DNA of 64,000 nt from Ruminococcus sp. (GTDB lineage: Bacteria; Bacillota; Clostridia; Oscillospirales; Ruminococcaceae), in the NCBI GenBank assembly GCA_029060305.1, contig JAIDUG010000050.1:1-64000 (forward strand), written 5' to 3'. Below are positions 7,028 through 17,200 of the stretch, piece by piece. The translations under genes were made by a program, and so were the position numbers. Within the stretch, counting starts at the first letter, position 1. Every line of letters begins with the position of its first letter. Under the pieces are notes generated by a model. That model ran no database searches, had not been told where the DNA came from, and saw nothing but the letters and a program-made list of their open reading frames with translations.

Positions 7028-7969
7028 TTAAAATATTTCCTTGAAAGATTCGGGAACATTTACATTAATTCCGTTGAGATATGCAAGAGGGGAATTTTCA
7101 GGAAATGCAAATCTGAGAGAGCAGGCACATAACGCTTGTCTGAAAACTCCGTAGCGTTTGTTGGCAGATATATTGCCGTATTTTCCGTCACCTAAAAGAG
7201 GAGCGTTTATGTGGGCAAGATGTGCTCTTATCTGGTGGGTACGTCCTGTAAAAAGCGTTACTTCAATAAGCGAAAGTCCTTTTTTTCTGTCAAGAACTTT
7301 GTAACCTGTTTTTATTTCCTTGTAACCGTCTTTCTGCGTGTCTGAAATACGGACGATATTTCTTGTATCGTCTTTTCTGTGGTATGCGGAAATAATATCC
7401 TCATTTTTCGGCGGTGGCGAAACTGTTACACAATGGTATATTTTGTGGATTGTACCGTTTCGGACAGCCTCGTTTAACTCTCTCAGTGCGAAAGCGTTTT
7501 TTGCAGAAATAACTAAACCGCTTGTATTTCTGTCAAGACGACTGCACAAAGCCGGTGCAAATGAACTTTCAGATTGGGGGGAATATTCGCCCTTGTTGTA
7601 AAGATAGTGTTTTATACGGTTTATCAGAGTATCGGAAGTGCTTGTGCTGTTGGAATGTGAATCAAGTCCCACAGGCTTGAAAGCTATTAAAACGTTTTCG
7701 TCCTCATAGACTATATCCACACTGTCGGGAGCTTTAAGGAAATTCATATCGTGTTTTTTTTCGCCGGAAAGCTCCTGTTTCACATAGACGGTCACAACGT
7801 CCCCTGTTTTCAGAACCGCTGATATATCACAACGTTTTCCGTTGACTTTGATGTCCTTTTTCCTGAAAAGCCGGTACATCATGCTTTTTGGCAAATCGGG
7901 CAGGGCTTTTGTTATGAACTTGTCCGCACGTTGTCCGCTGTCGTTTTCGTTAACTGTAAAATTAACCAT
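7028..7969 (-). CDS. RluA-family 23S rRNA/tRNA pseudouridine synthase
   Basis: Isomerises specific uridines in RNA. The 313 residues comprise an N-terminal S4 RNA-binding domain (GQRADKFI...IKVNGKR) and the RluA catalytic domain with the hallmark CSRLDRNTSGLVI, whose Asp is the catalytic residue, plus TGRTHQIRAHLAHI. The start ATG 7969 follows AGTGAGGAAAATT; an in-frame upstream extension to 8050 lacks a ribosome site. The target site cannot be told from sequence (RluC/RluD/YhcT-type). Confidence 0.93.
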   Translation of the reverse strand: MVNFTVNENDSGQRADKFITKALPDLPKSMMYRLFRKKDIKVNGKRCDISAVLKTGDVVTVYVKQELSGEKKHDMNFLKAPDSVDIVYEDENVLIAFKPVGLDSHSNSTSTSDTLINRIKHYLYNKGEYSPQSESSFAPALCSRLDRNTSGLVISAKNAFALRELNEAVRNGTIHKIYHCVTVSPPPKNEDIISAYHRKDDTRNIVRISDTQKDGYKEIKTGYKVLDRKKGLSLIEVTLFTGRTHQIRAHLAHINAPLLGDGKYGNISANKRYGVFRQALCACSLRFAFPENSPLAYLNGINVNVPESFKEIF

Positions 7970-8083
7970 TGAAATTTTCCTCACTTTTTTAAAAATATTG
8001 TACATAATGTTCGGAATAATCTGTTGAAATTCGTAAAAACAACCAAACATTCCGGAAGAAATTGTTTTTTTCGTTTCTTGTAT

Positions 8084-8112
8084 TGCAATTTTAACAAAAA
8101 TATGATATAATG
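8084..8112 (+). promoter_or_regulatory. Promoter of the GH25 lysozyme gene, with 5' hairpin
   Basis: TTGCAA (8084-8089), 17 bases, TATAAT (8107-8112) with TGA before it. The roughly 75-base leader contains a perfect hairpin, GTACCA (8145-8150), loop GTTT, TGGTAC (8155-8160); no T run follows it. Confidence 0.8.
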
Positions 8113-8193
8113 TTACAAAAGGGTTACACGCAAAAATAGGTCTGTACCAGTTTTGGTACGGCTTTATTGTTTTAATAGAAAGGAAGGATAAAA

Positions 8194-10764
8194 ATGAAGC
8201 TATATAAAAGATTGCTTTCGGCTGTACTGTCCTGTGCAGTTATCGGGACAGCTATTATTCCGGACGGTATTTCCGGTACAGTAGCTGTTGATATTCCTGA
8301 AAATATTTCTGCTGAATTATATGATACCATAGATTATGAAGAAAGTAAAGAGGAATCGGAAACAACTATATCTGATAGTACAGATTTACAGACAGACTAT
8401 TCATTGTATTATGACTATATTTCCGAAATAAACAGCAAGGTTGAAAATGATAATTTTGACGGTCTTGTCCCTGTAAGCTACAAGATTTATGATATTGACG
8501 GCGACGGTATACAGGAAATGTTTATGTATTTCACTGACTATGATTTTTCTGTAAACAGCAAATCCTGCTGGCACATCATATCAACAACAAGTACATCACC
8601 TTTTATAATATATTCCGGAAATGCTGATACTACTTTCCGTAAATATGATAATCAACTGTACTATTCGTGGGTATATGACGGCAATCAGTTTATAGAACAG
8701 CTGACATACAACAATGGCATTTTTGAAAAATATGACGCTGAAATATATGATGATAATTTAAGTGAATTTAATGATTTCGGAACAGAGATTGATACATATG
8801 ACTGGAATGACCTTTCCGGACTTGACAGTATCAGCAATAATCAGGTAATTAATGATATTTCCAAAACAGATACAAACAATGTTGAGTTGCCTTTTAATGT
8901 ATTCGATATATACAACGCATATATGGGATATGCACTTACTACTACACAACCAACTACAACAACGACTACTACGACTACAACAACCACTACTACCACTACA
9001 ACGACAACAACTACGACCACTACTACGACGACTACAACAACAACGACTACTACAAAACCTACTACCACAACAACCACTACGACAACGACTACAAAACCCA
9101 CAACAACGTCAACTACTACTTCAAAAACAACTGAAACAACAAATCCGGCTACTACAACCACCACCAAACCAGATAATACTACTACAGCAAAATCAACAAC
9201 TTCAAAAACAACTACAAAAACCACTTCAGCTACTACAACCACCAGCAAATCAAATAACACTACTACAGCCAAAACCACTACTTCAAAAACGACTGCAAAA
9301 TCCACAACCGCAAGTAATACCACTACAACAAGTACAGCGTCTACAACCAAAAAGAAAACTACAACCAAATCAACCACCAAAAAAACAACTACCACAACCA
9401 CTACTACACCGACAACCACTACAACTACAACAATTCCTGTTGACCTTGACCCAGTGCTTTTGCAGAGACAGTCAAAAGGTATTGACGTTTCGACATGGCA
9501 AGGTCATATTGACTGGAAAGCCGTAAAAGAAGCCGGTGTTGAATTTGCAATAATGCGTGCCGGTTACGGAAGATACATCACTCAGAAAGACCCCACTTTC
9601 GATTACAATATGCAGAACGCTCAGGCAAACGGTATTGCGTGTGGTGCTTACTGGTACAGTTACGCAACAGACGTTGAATCAGCTATTCAGGAAGCTGAGG
9701 TCTGCTACGAGGTAATAAAGGATTACGATTTTTCATTCCCTATATACTTTGATATTGAAGACCCGTCACAAGACTATCTGACACCAGCAGAAATTTCAGA
9801 AATAACAGATGCTTTCTGTACTACACTCTCTGAAAAAGGTTATCGTGTAGGTATATACAGTTATACCACATTCCTCAGGACAAAGATTTATACAGATGTT
9901 CTTGAAAAATACGACGTATGGATTGCGAACTTTGATGTTTCAGCACCTTACTACAGCGGAAAATACGAAATGTGGCAGTTTACGGCAAGCGGTTACGTTG
10001 ACGGAATAGAGGGTGAAGTTGACCTTGATGTTTCATATTTAAACTATCCATATATGATGTCACCTGATACATATGTTGATACACCTGCTACTACTTTCGA
10101 TTACACTATAAAGGATATAACAACAACCACAACTGCAAAATATCTTTACAAAGGTATTGACGTTTCAGTATGGCAGGGCGAAATCGACTGGCAGGCTGTA
10201 AAGGATTCGGGTGAAGTTGACTATGCAATTATACGTGCCGGTTATGGTAAACTTTTAAGTCAGGAAGACGAATATTTCGACTACAACGTAACTACAGCAC
10301 AGAGTTTAGGTATTGACTGCGGTGCTTACTGGTACAGTTACGCAACTGATGTTGAAAGTGCCATTGAGGAAGCAAAAACTTTCTGCGAGATTATCAAGGA
10401 TTACAAATTTGAATATCCTGTTTACTTTGATATTGAAGACCCTTGTTTTGATAATATGAGCAACGAAGAAATCCGTGACATTACTGATGCTTTCTGTATG
10501 TACATGGAAGAACAGGGTTATTGTTGCGGAGTAACAAGCTATTCTAACTTCCTTAAAAACAAGCTGGGAGCTTCATTCCTCAAAAAGTACGCTGTATGGA
10601 TTGCACACTATAATGTAAGAAAACCAAGCTACGGCGGTTATTACGGAATGTGGCAGTATTCAAGCAACGGCACGATAGACGGTATAAACGGTATCGTTGA
10701 CCTTGACTATGTATATATTGACTATCCTGAGCTTATGATTGAATGTCACCGCAACGGTTATTAA
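8194..10764 (+). CDS. Secreted protein with poly-threonine linker and two GH25 lysozyme domains
   Basis: An exported wall hydrolase of 856 residues. Order: signal peptide (about 1-32), an unassigned N-terminal domain (about 60-235), a Thr-rich linker (about 249-415) with over 30 consecutive Thr followed by Thr/Lys/Ser repeats, GH25 domain 1 (about 428-625), a short Thr linker, and GH25 domain 2 (about 650-850). Each GH25 domain has KGIDVSxWQG at its start and YFDIEDP, the acidic catalytic pair, so both look active as N-acetylmuramidases. The N-terminal domain contains DIDGDGIQEMF, an EF-hand-like calcium motif. The linker is likely glycosylated or simply extended. AGAAAGGAAGG precedes the ATG. 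Confidence 0.93.
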   Translation: MKLYKRLLSAVLSCAVIGTAIIPDGISGTVAVDIPENISAELYDTIDYEESKEESETTISDSTDLQTDYSLYYDYISEINSKVENDNFDGLVPVSYKIYDIDGDGIQEMFMYFTDYDFSVNSKSCWHIISTTSTSPFIIYSGNADTTFRKYDNQLYYSWVYDGNQFIEQLTYNNGIFEKYDAEIYDDNLSEFNDFGTEIDTYDWNDLSGLDSISNNQVINDISKTDTNNVELPFNVFDIYNAYMGYALTTTQPTTTTTTTTTTTTTTTTTTTTTTTTTTTTTTTTTTKPTTTTTTTTTTTKPTTTSTTTSKTTETTNPATTTTTKPDNTTTAKSTTSKTTTKTTSATTTTSKSNNTTTAKTTTSKTTAKSTTASNTTTTSTASTTKKKTTTKSTTKKTTTTTTTTPTTTTTTTIPVDLDPVLLQRQSKGIDVSTWQGHIDWKAVKEAGVEFAIMRAGYGRYITQKDPTFDYNMQNAQANGIACGAYWYSYATDVESAIQEAEVCYEVIKDYDFSFPIYFDIEDPSQDYLTPAEISEITDAFCTTLSEKGYRVGIYSYTTFLRTKIYTDVLEKYDVWIANFDVSAPYYSGKYEMWQFTASGYVDGIEGEVDLDVSYLNYPYMMSPDTYVDTPATTFDYTIKDITTTTTAKYLYKGIDVSVWQGEIDWQAVKDSGEVDYAIIRAGYGKLLSQEDEYFDYNVTTAQSLGIDCGAYWYSYATDVESAIEEAKTFCEIIKDYKFEYPVYFDIEDPCFDNMSNEEIRDITDAFCMYMEEQGYCCGVTSYSNFLKNKLGASFLKKYAVWIAHYNVRKPSYGGYYGMWQYSSNGTIDGINGIVDLDYVYIDYPELMIECHRNGY

Positions 10765-10772
10765 AAATATGA

Positions 10773-10807
10773 ATCCCCACGTTTTTACAGACGTGGGGAT
10801 TTCTTAT
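10773..10807 (+). terminator. Terminator after the GH25 gene
   Basis: ATCCCCACGT (10773-10782) and ACGTGGGGAT (10791-10800) form a perfect 10-bp stem followed by TTCTTAT. Confidence 0.85.
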
Positions 10808-10815
10808 ATAAAAAG

Positions 10816-10844
10816 TTGACGTATAAACAATAATATGGTATAAT
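10816..10844 (+). promoter_or_regulatory. Sigma-A promoter of addBA
   Basis: TTGACG (10816-10821), 17 bases, TATAAT (10839-10844) with TGG before it; about 42 bases before the addB start. Confidence 0.8.
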
Positions 10845-10892
10845 TACTATACATCAAAAACACACAAGTATGTAACAAAAGGGGGATTTTTT

Positions 10893-13800
10893 ATGGTGAA
10901 TTTTATTACAGGTCAGGCAGGAACAGGTAAAACTACTTTTCTGTTTGACGAAATAAAAAATAATTCCGGAAAACAGCTTATAATTGTACCGGAACAGTTT
11001 TCGTATGAATTTGACAAGAAACTCTATTCATTTATCGGTGCGAAAAAATTCAATGAAATTTTTTCACTGAGTTTTACCGGACTTGCAAGACAGATTTTTC
11101 AGATTTACGGAGAACCTGAAAGAAAAGGCGAATATGCCGATAATTATGCAAGAATGATACTCATATATCAGGCTATATCGTCAGTTCAGAATAACAAGAA
11201 TTCTCTGGAATATTTCAACAAACAAAGCTCATATAACGGCTTTGCGGAGGAAGTGCTTGACCTTATAAACAATATGAAACGCTCAGGAATATCCCCTGAA
11301 ATGCTTGCTGAAAAATCTGAACTTCTTGATACCCGTCTCCGTAAAAAGACAAATGATATTGCGAATATATATTCAGAATATGAAAAGCTGATGAGCGAAT
11401 ATGGATTCAAGGATAATTTTGAAAATATTATAGAAGCCTCAAAAATTGCCTTCCGTGAAGAATGGTTCAGGGGAATGAATATATATATAGACGAATTTGA
11501 AAGTTTTACCGGCGACCAGTTGGAAATGATAAAAGTTATGATTTATTCTGCTGAAAACGTTTATATAGCACTCCGTACCGACAATGTGAATGCAGGCGAA
11601 TTTACTCTCTTTGATACGGTAAACCGTACATACCGCACAATCCGAAAAATCTGCGACGAACTCTGTATACCAATATCATCAAGAAAAAATATAGTCTGTA
11701 AAAATAAATGGAGATTCAACAGTGCAGACCTTGAATATATCAGCGGTCATATTATGCGTAACGGTAATGGCAATAAGAAAACGGAAAATATTCCTTTACC
11801 GGAAAATATAAGGATATTTGAGGCTGGCGATATGTATAGTGAAGTAGAATACGTATGTGCTACAATAAAACACCTCATATACAATGACAAAAATCTGAAA
11901 TACAAAGATATTGCAGTAATATCAAATAATATTGAGGACTATGCCGATATTCTGAAAGATACATTTGCAAGATGTGAAATACCTTATTTCCTGAGTATGT
12001 CAAAACCTGTAATGCACACTTCAATAATGGTATTTATCAATTCATTGCTTGACCTGCTTACCGCAAGAAAATTAAAGACAGAAAATATTTTCCGTCTCAT
12101 TAAATGCGGATTACTTGATATTCCGGTTAAAAATGATTCTCTTACAGATATAGCACAGTTTGACAATTACTGCTATAAATGGAATATTGACGGCGATACA
12201 TGGAATCAGCCTTTCATTGACGAAAAAGACGAAAATATTGAAGAGATAAGAAAATCTGTTATTGAACCGATAAATAAAGTAAAAAATAAAATTTCCAAAA
12301 AAAATAAGGCTGTCGATATGTGCAGGATTATTTATGAATACCTTGCGGAATGTGGTACAGAAAAAAGTATCAACCATATGATGCACGAACTCATAAAAAA
12401 CGGTCGTGACTATGAAGCATCTGAACTTAAAAGATTATGGTCGTGTGTAATGGATATACTTGACAGTATCGCTGAAACCCTCGGCGAAAAGGTAATATCA
12501 TTTTCTGAAATGTCACGCATAATAAAGTCAATGATAGGCAGGATAGAATATTCCGTACCGCCACAGACCCTTGATTCAGTGATGACAGCTTCCGCACGTA
12601 CAGCAAGGCTCAGTTCACCTAAAGTTGTATTTGTAATCGGTGCAAATGAAGGTATTTTTCCAAGTAACAGCAGTCAGCACGGTCTGTTTTCGGAGACGGA
12701 CAAGTGCAGACTTTATGAAAAAGGTATCGAAATATCGCACCCTTTGTCTGAAATAATATCAGCCGAAAGACTTGTTGTATACAAGGCTCTTTCCTATGCT
12801 TCAGATAAACTTTTCATAACATATACACTTTCTGATTTATCCGGCACAAGTAAGTATCCTGCTTCAGTAACTGACAATATAATTGAAATGTTTAACGACA
12901 ATAGCATTCGTCTGAAAAAGGAAGATATTCCGCAGGACTACTATGCAGTAACACTTCATTCGGCATTTTATCACTATATGCAGAATGTAAGCCAGAATAA
13001 TGTTTGCAATGCTTCAATCAAAAAAATACTTATGGAAGTACCGGAATATAAAAGCCGTATAGAATATATAACAGACCGTTCACAATTCCGTCAGGATTAC
13101 AGGATAGATACGGACGTTATGAAAAACCTTAAATCATTTGAGCCACTTAAACTTTCTGCAACAGGTGTTGAAGATTACAATAAATGTCACTTTATGTACT
13201 TCTGTAAAAATTTCCTCAAACTCAAGGAATACAAAAAAGTAGAAATAAACAGTCTTGAAATCGGTAACATTATACATTACTGTTTCTGCAAAATATTAAT
13301 GAATACCAACAAAGAACAGTTTATTAATCTGTCTCTGGAAGAACTCAGAAAACTTATAAAAAAATATGCGGAAGAATATAAAAATGAAAAACTTTCGGGA
13401 AATTTCAGCAAAAATTCAAGTTTTGAGTTTATGTTCAGGAAGATTATTGATTTTGCATTATTTGCGTTCATTCATTTACAGAACGAACTCAAGCATACTG
13501 ATTTTGTACCAAAGAAATTTGAAATTGAACTCCGTGACAAATACGCACTCAGTCTTGATTTCGGCGACGGCTATAAACTGAATTTAGACGGAAAGATTGA
13601 CCGTGCTGATGTATGGACGAAAGACAACAAAAAATATCTCAGAATTATTGACTATAAAAGCAGTGTAAAGACAAAAAATATTACTGTGGAAACCCTTGCG
13701 GGCGGTCTTAATCTTCAGATGTTGATTTATCTTTTTGTTGCAACGGAAGAAAACGGATTTTTCAGTGGCTATCTTCCGGCAGGAGTACTCTATTCACCGT

Positions 13801-14252
13801 TTTTTGCAAAAGATATATCAAGCAATACAGACCACCTTAAAAACGATACAAGTATAAATTCGGCTTTCCGTTCTGTCGGACTTGTTCTCGGAGACAAAGA
13901 TGTCCTTAAAGCTATGGAAAAAGATATAAAAGGCGAATTTATTCCTGTAAAATTCAAAAATAAAACGGAACTGGAAAAAAGTAACAGCTCGTGTATATCT
14001 TCGGATTCAATGGAAAAGCTCAGAAAATATGTATACAGCAGACTGGTTGAAATGGCAGAGTTTCTTCTTTCCGGAAACGTTGAGGCAAAACCTCAGGTCA
14101 TAAAAAATATTTCAGAGCCGTGCAAATATTGTAGTTATATAAATATATGTAATAATTCATCGCAGGAAGTAAAAACCACTCCGGACGAAAAAAAGGATTT
14201 TATTAAAGAAATATTGGGGAATCATCTTGAAAAACAGGGGGAAGAAGAATGA
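10893..14252 (+). CDS. addB: ATP-dependent helicase-nuclease subunit AddB
   Basis: One subunit of the AddAB complex that processes double-strand breaks and recognises Chi for RecA-dependent repair. The 1119 residues hold an N-terminal Walker A (GQAGTGKTTF), a degenerate helicase core, and a C-terminal RecB-type nuclease domain (LRIIDYKSS) with iron-sulfur cysteines split between YNKCHFMYFC and CKYCSYINIC. Length and architecture match the family. ATG follows GGGGGA. The gene overlaps addA by four bases (ATGA), so the subunits are translationally coupled. Confidence 0.95.
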   Translation: MVNFITGQAGTGKTTFLFDEIKNNSGKQLIIVPEQFSYEFDKKLYSFIGAKKFNEIFSLSFTGLARQIFQIYGEPERKGEYADNYARMILIYQAISSVQNNKNSLEYFNKQSSYNGFAEEVLDLINNMKRSGISPEMLAEKSELLDTRLRKKTNDIANIYSEYEKLMSEYGFKDNFENIIEASKIAFREEWFRGMNIYIDEFESFTGDQLEMIKVMIYSAENVYIALRTDNVNAGEFTLFDTVNRTYRTIRKICDELCIPISSRKNIVCKNKWRFNSADLEYISGHIMRNGNGNKKTENIPLPENIRIFEAGDMYSEVEYVCATIKHLIYNDKNLKYKDIAVISNNIEDYADILKDTFARCEIPYFLSMSKPVMHTSIMVFINSLLDLLTARKLKTENIFRLIKCGLLDIPVKNDSLTDIAQFDNYCYKWNIDGDTWNQPFIDEKDENIEEIRKSVIEPINKVKNKISKKNKAVDMCRIIYEYLAECGTEKSINHMMHELIKNGRDYEASELKRLWSCVMDILDSIAETLGEKVISFSEMSRIIKSMIGRIEYSVPPQTLDSVMTASARTARLSSPKVVFVIGANEGIFPSNSSQHGLFSETDKCRLYEKGIEISHPLSEIISAERLVVYKALSYASDKLFITYTLSDLSGTSKYPASVTDNIIEMFNDNSIRLKKEDIPQDYYAVTLHSAFYHYMQNVSQNNVCNASIKKILMEVPEYKSRIEYITDRSQFRQDYRIDTDVMKNLKSFEPLKLSATGVEDYNKCHFMYFCKNFLKLKEYKKVEINSLEIGNIIHYCFCKILMNTNKEQFINLSLEELRKLIKKYAEEYKNEKLSGNFSKNSSFEFMFRKIIDFALFAFIHLQNELKHTDFVPKKFEIELRDKYALSLDFGDGYKLNLDGKIDRADVWTKDNKKYLRIIDYKSSVKTKNITVETLAGGLNLQMLIYLFVATEENGFFSGYLPAGVLYSPFFAKDISSNTDHLKNDTSINSAFRSVGLVLGDKDVLKAMEKDIKGEFIPVKFKNKTELEKSNSSCISSDSMEKLRKYVYSRLVEMAEFLLSGNVEAKPQVIKNISEPCKYCSYINICNNSSQEVKTTPDEKKDFIKEILGNHLEKQGEEE

Positions 14253-17200
14253 ACAGTACAACTGAACCGAAAAATAAAATAAATTCGTCAGTGAAATGGA
14301 CAAAAGAACAGGAAAATACAATCAATGCAGTAAATTCGTCTCTGATTGTATCAGCAGCGGCCGGAAGTGGTAAAACTGCCGTTCTTACTGAAAGACTTGT
14401 AAAACTGATTTCAAATCCGGAATCGGGTGTAAGAGCGGACAGAATAATTGCAGTTACTTTTACAAACGATGCGGCATCTGAACTGAAAAAACGTCTTGAC
14501 AAAAAGCTGAGCAGACTCATAAAAGAAAATCCCTCTGATACTCACCTGATACAACAGCAGATACTTTTACAGAATGCCAAAATTTCCACTATAAATTCTT
14601 TCTGTTTTGAGATATTAAGAGACCACATCACTGACGAGGGTATAACATCGGGATTCCGTGTTATAGAGGAAACTTATAACAAGGTTCTCAAATCTCAGGC
14701 TATGGACGAACTTATTGAATATTACAGTCAGAATGAATATGATAAACTTTCATTTATGTACGATTGTTTCTGTAAAAACAATATTGACAGGATTAGAATA
14801 GTAATTGAAGATGTTGACAGATTTCTTTCTTCTGTGGCTTTCACGGACGAATGGCTTGATACTGCCGTTTCGGAATACAGGAAAGACTTTCAGAATACTA
14901 TTTATTATAAATGTCTTATGGAAAATCTTGATAAAGCACTGGCTATTTCCGAAGAATGTTGTGATGAACTTGCAAAAGCATTCGACGGAGATACTACAAA
15001 TAAGAAATATAATGATACTCTTGAAAAATTAAATATTGAATCTGTCAGAATAAAGAGTTTCAGCAATAAACTGATGAATGGCATTATTCCTGACAAAGAC
15101 GAAATTGATAACGTGACGACGTTTGTAAAAGGTATAAGCAAAGACAGAAAACCTAAGTATTCTTTTAACGAATATAATTGGAACACTATGCTAAAAAAAC
15201 GTGGCATATACAAAAATTGTGTAAAAAAAGCCCGTGCATTCTGTGAAGACTTTGAAAATACTTTCAGTCTTTCTGCCAAAGTAACGGAAATCCTTGTTGA
15301 AATGGTTAAAGAATACCAGTCACTCTTGTGGAAAAAGAAATGTGAAAAAAATGCTATAAGTTTTGACGACGGTGAACGCATAGCACTGAAAATTCTTTCA
15401 AAAAGAGACGAAGACGGTAATATTGTTCAGTCTGAAACAGCAAAGCAAATAGCTGATTTTTACGACATAATAATGATTGACGAATATCAGGATTCAAACA
15501 ATAAAGAAGATATGATTTTCAAACTTATTTCAAAGGACTATCATCTTGACGAAAACGGAAGACCAATGTATGGAAGTAACGCTTTTCTTGTAGGTGATGT
15601 AAAACAGTCAATTTATCGTTTCCGTCTTACAAACCCCGAAAATTTCATAGCTACCGTTGAAAGTTCAGAAAAATATACTCCCACAAGCAATGCAATAAAC
15701 AAGAAAATCGCCCTCAATAAGAATTTCCGCAGTTCACGTGAAGTCATAAACTTTGTAAATTATATTTTCAGCCGTATAATGTCCAGAAAATGCGGAGACG
15801 TTGATTATAACAGTGACGAGGAAATACTTCATTTTGGTGCGACTGCTTACGACAATGACGGCAGTGACAGACTTACACATATTGCTTTTATAAAAGAAAC
15901 AAATACAGAGGACGAAAATGACAACGACGAAGAAAAAAGTCAGTCTGTCAGAAATAAAAATGATAAACCGAATGCGGAAGCCCTTTATACTGCACGAAAG
16001 ATAAAGGAAATGCTTGACAGCGGTGCAGAGGTAATCTGTGAAAACGGTGAAAAACGTCCCTGTAGACCGTCAGACTTCTGCATACTTCTCCGTAAAAACA
16101 AATCTATAAAGACGTATACGAAAGCACTTGAAAAACTCGGTATTCCGTCAAACAGCAAGGAAGAAAAAGGCTATCTCCAATCATACGAAATAACTGTACT
16201 TATCAATTTACTGAAAATCATAGATAATCCCTTGCTTGACGTTCCGATGACAGCAGTTATGACTTCACCTATGTATATGTTCAAAATTTCGGAGATAGCG
16301 TATATAAAGTCCATTGATAATACATTACCATTATTTTCTGTTATGCAGAATATGGTCAGCAATAATAACGTCAGTCATAACAGCGGACTTGTTGAAAGAT
16401 GTATAAGATTTCTTAAATCACTTGAAAATTTCCGTCTTGACTCCATAACAATGACAGTCGGAGAGCTTATCAATAAGATTTATGATACTACTGACTTTAT
16501 TTCAGTAATGCAACTTTACAGCGACGGTGAAAGAAAACGTGCAAATTTACGTGCGCTTATCCATCATGCCAGAAACTATGAGAATTTTGTATCATTTGAG
16601 AATAACGGCGGACTGGGCGGATTTCTCCGTCATATTGATACGATTATCCAAAATGATAAAGATTTTGAACAAATCAGGTCTTCAGCACCGTCCGGCGACT
16701 ATGTTTCAGTAATGACATTACACAAATCAAAGGGACTTGAATTTACTTTTGTTTTCATAGCCGAAACAGACCCTTCAAATAACAACGATAAAAGTATTGT
16801 ATTATGTTCTCCGGACGGTAAAATAGGATATACGCTTTATGAAAACAGTCCGGAAAGTTATAAACTTACAAAATACAATACTTATCAGAAAGATTCTATT
16901 AAAGAAGAAAATGAAAGAAATGACCGCAGTGAATCAATGCGTCTGATGTATGTAGGATTTACGAGAGCAAAACAGAAACTTTTCATAAACCTTAAAATCA
17001 ATGAAAAAATAATTAAAAAAATTGAAACACTTATCAGCAATTATAATGAAGATATTTCAGAACAGGCTTGCGAGTATAAATTTTTCAGTGAATGGCTGTG
17101 GCTGTGCCTTATGCAACACACTGACTTTGAAGATATTGCAAAAGAAATTGATATTGATAGTCACTTGAATCTTCCCGAACCTTTATGTAACGACAGAATA

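Noticed and set aside
8145-8160. Riboswitch or attenuator in the GH25 leader
   Set aside because: A single small hairpin without alternative pairing or a T run does not support a riboswitch.
8841-9526. Long Val-rich minus-strand and Leu/Gln-rich plus-strand frames over the Thr linker
   Set aside because: They are translations of the repetitive ACN codons in other frames and have no ribosome site; the Thr frame is the coding one because it joins a signal peptide to two GH25 domains.
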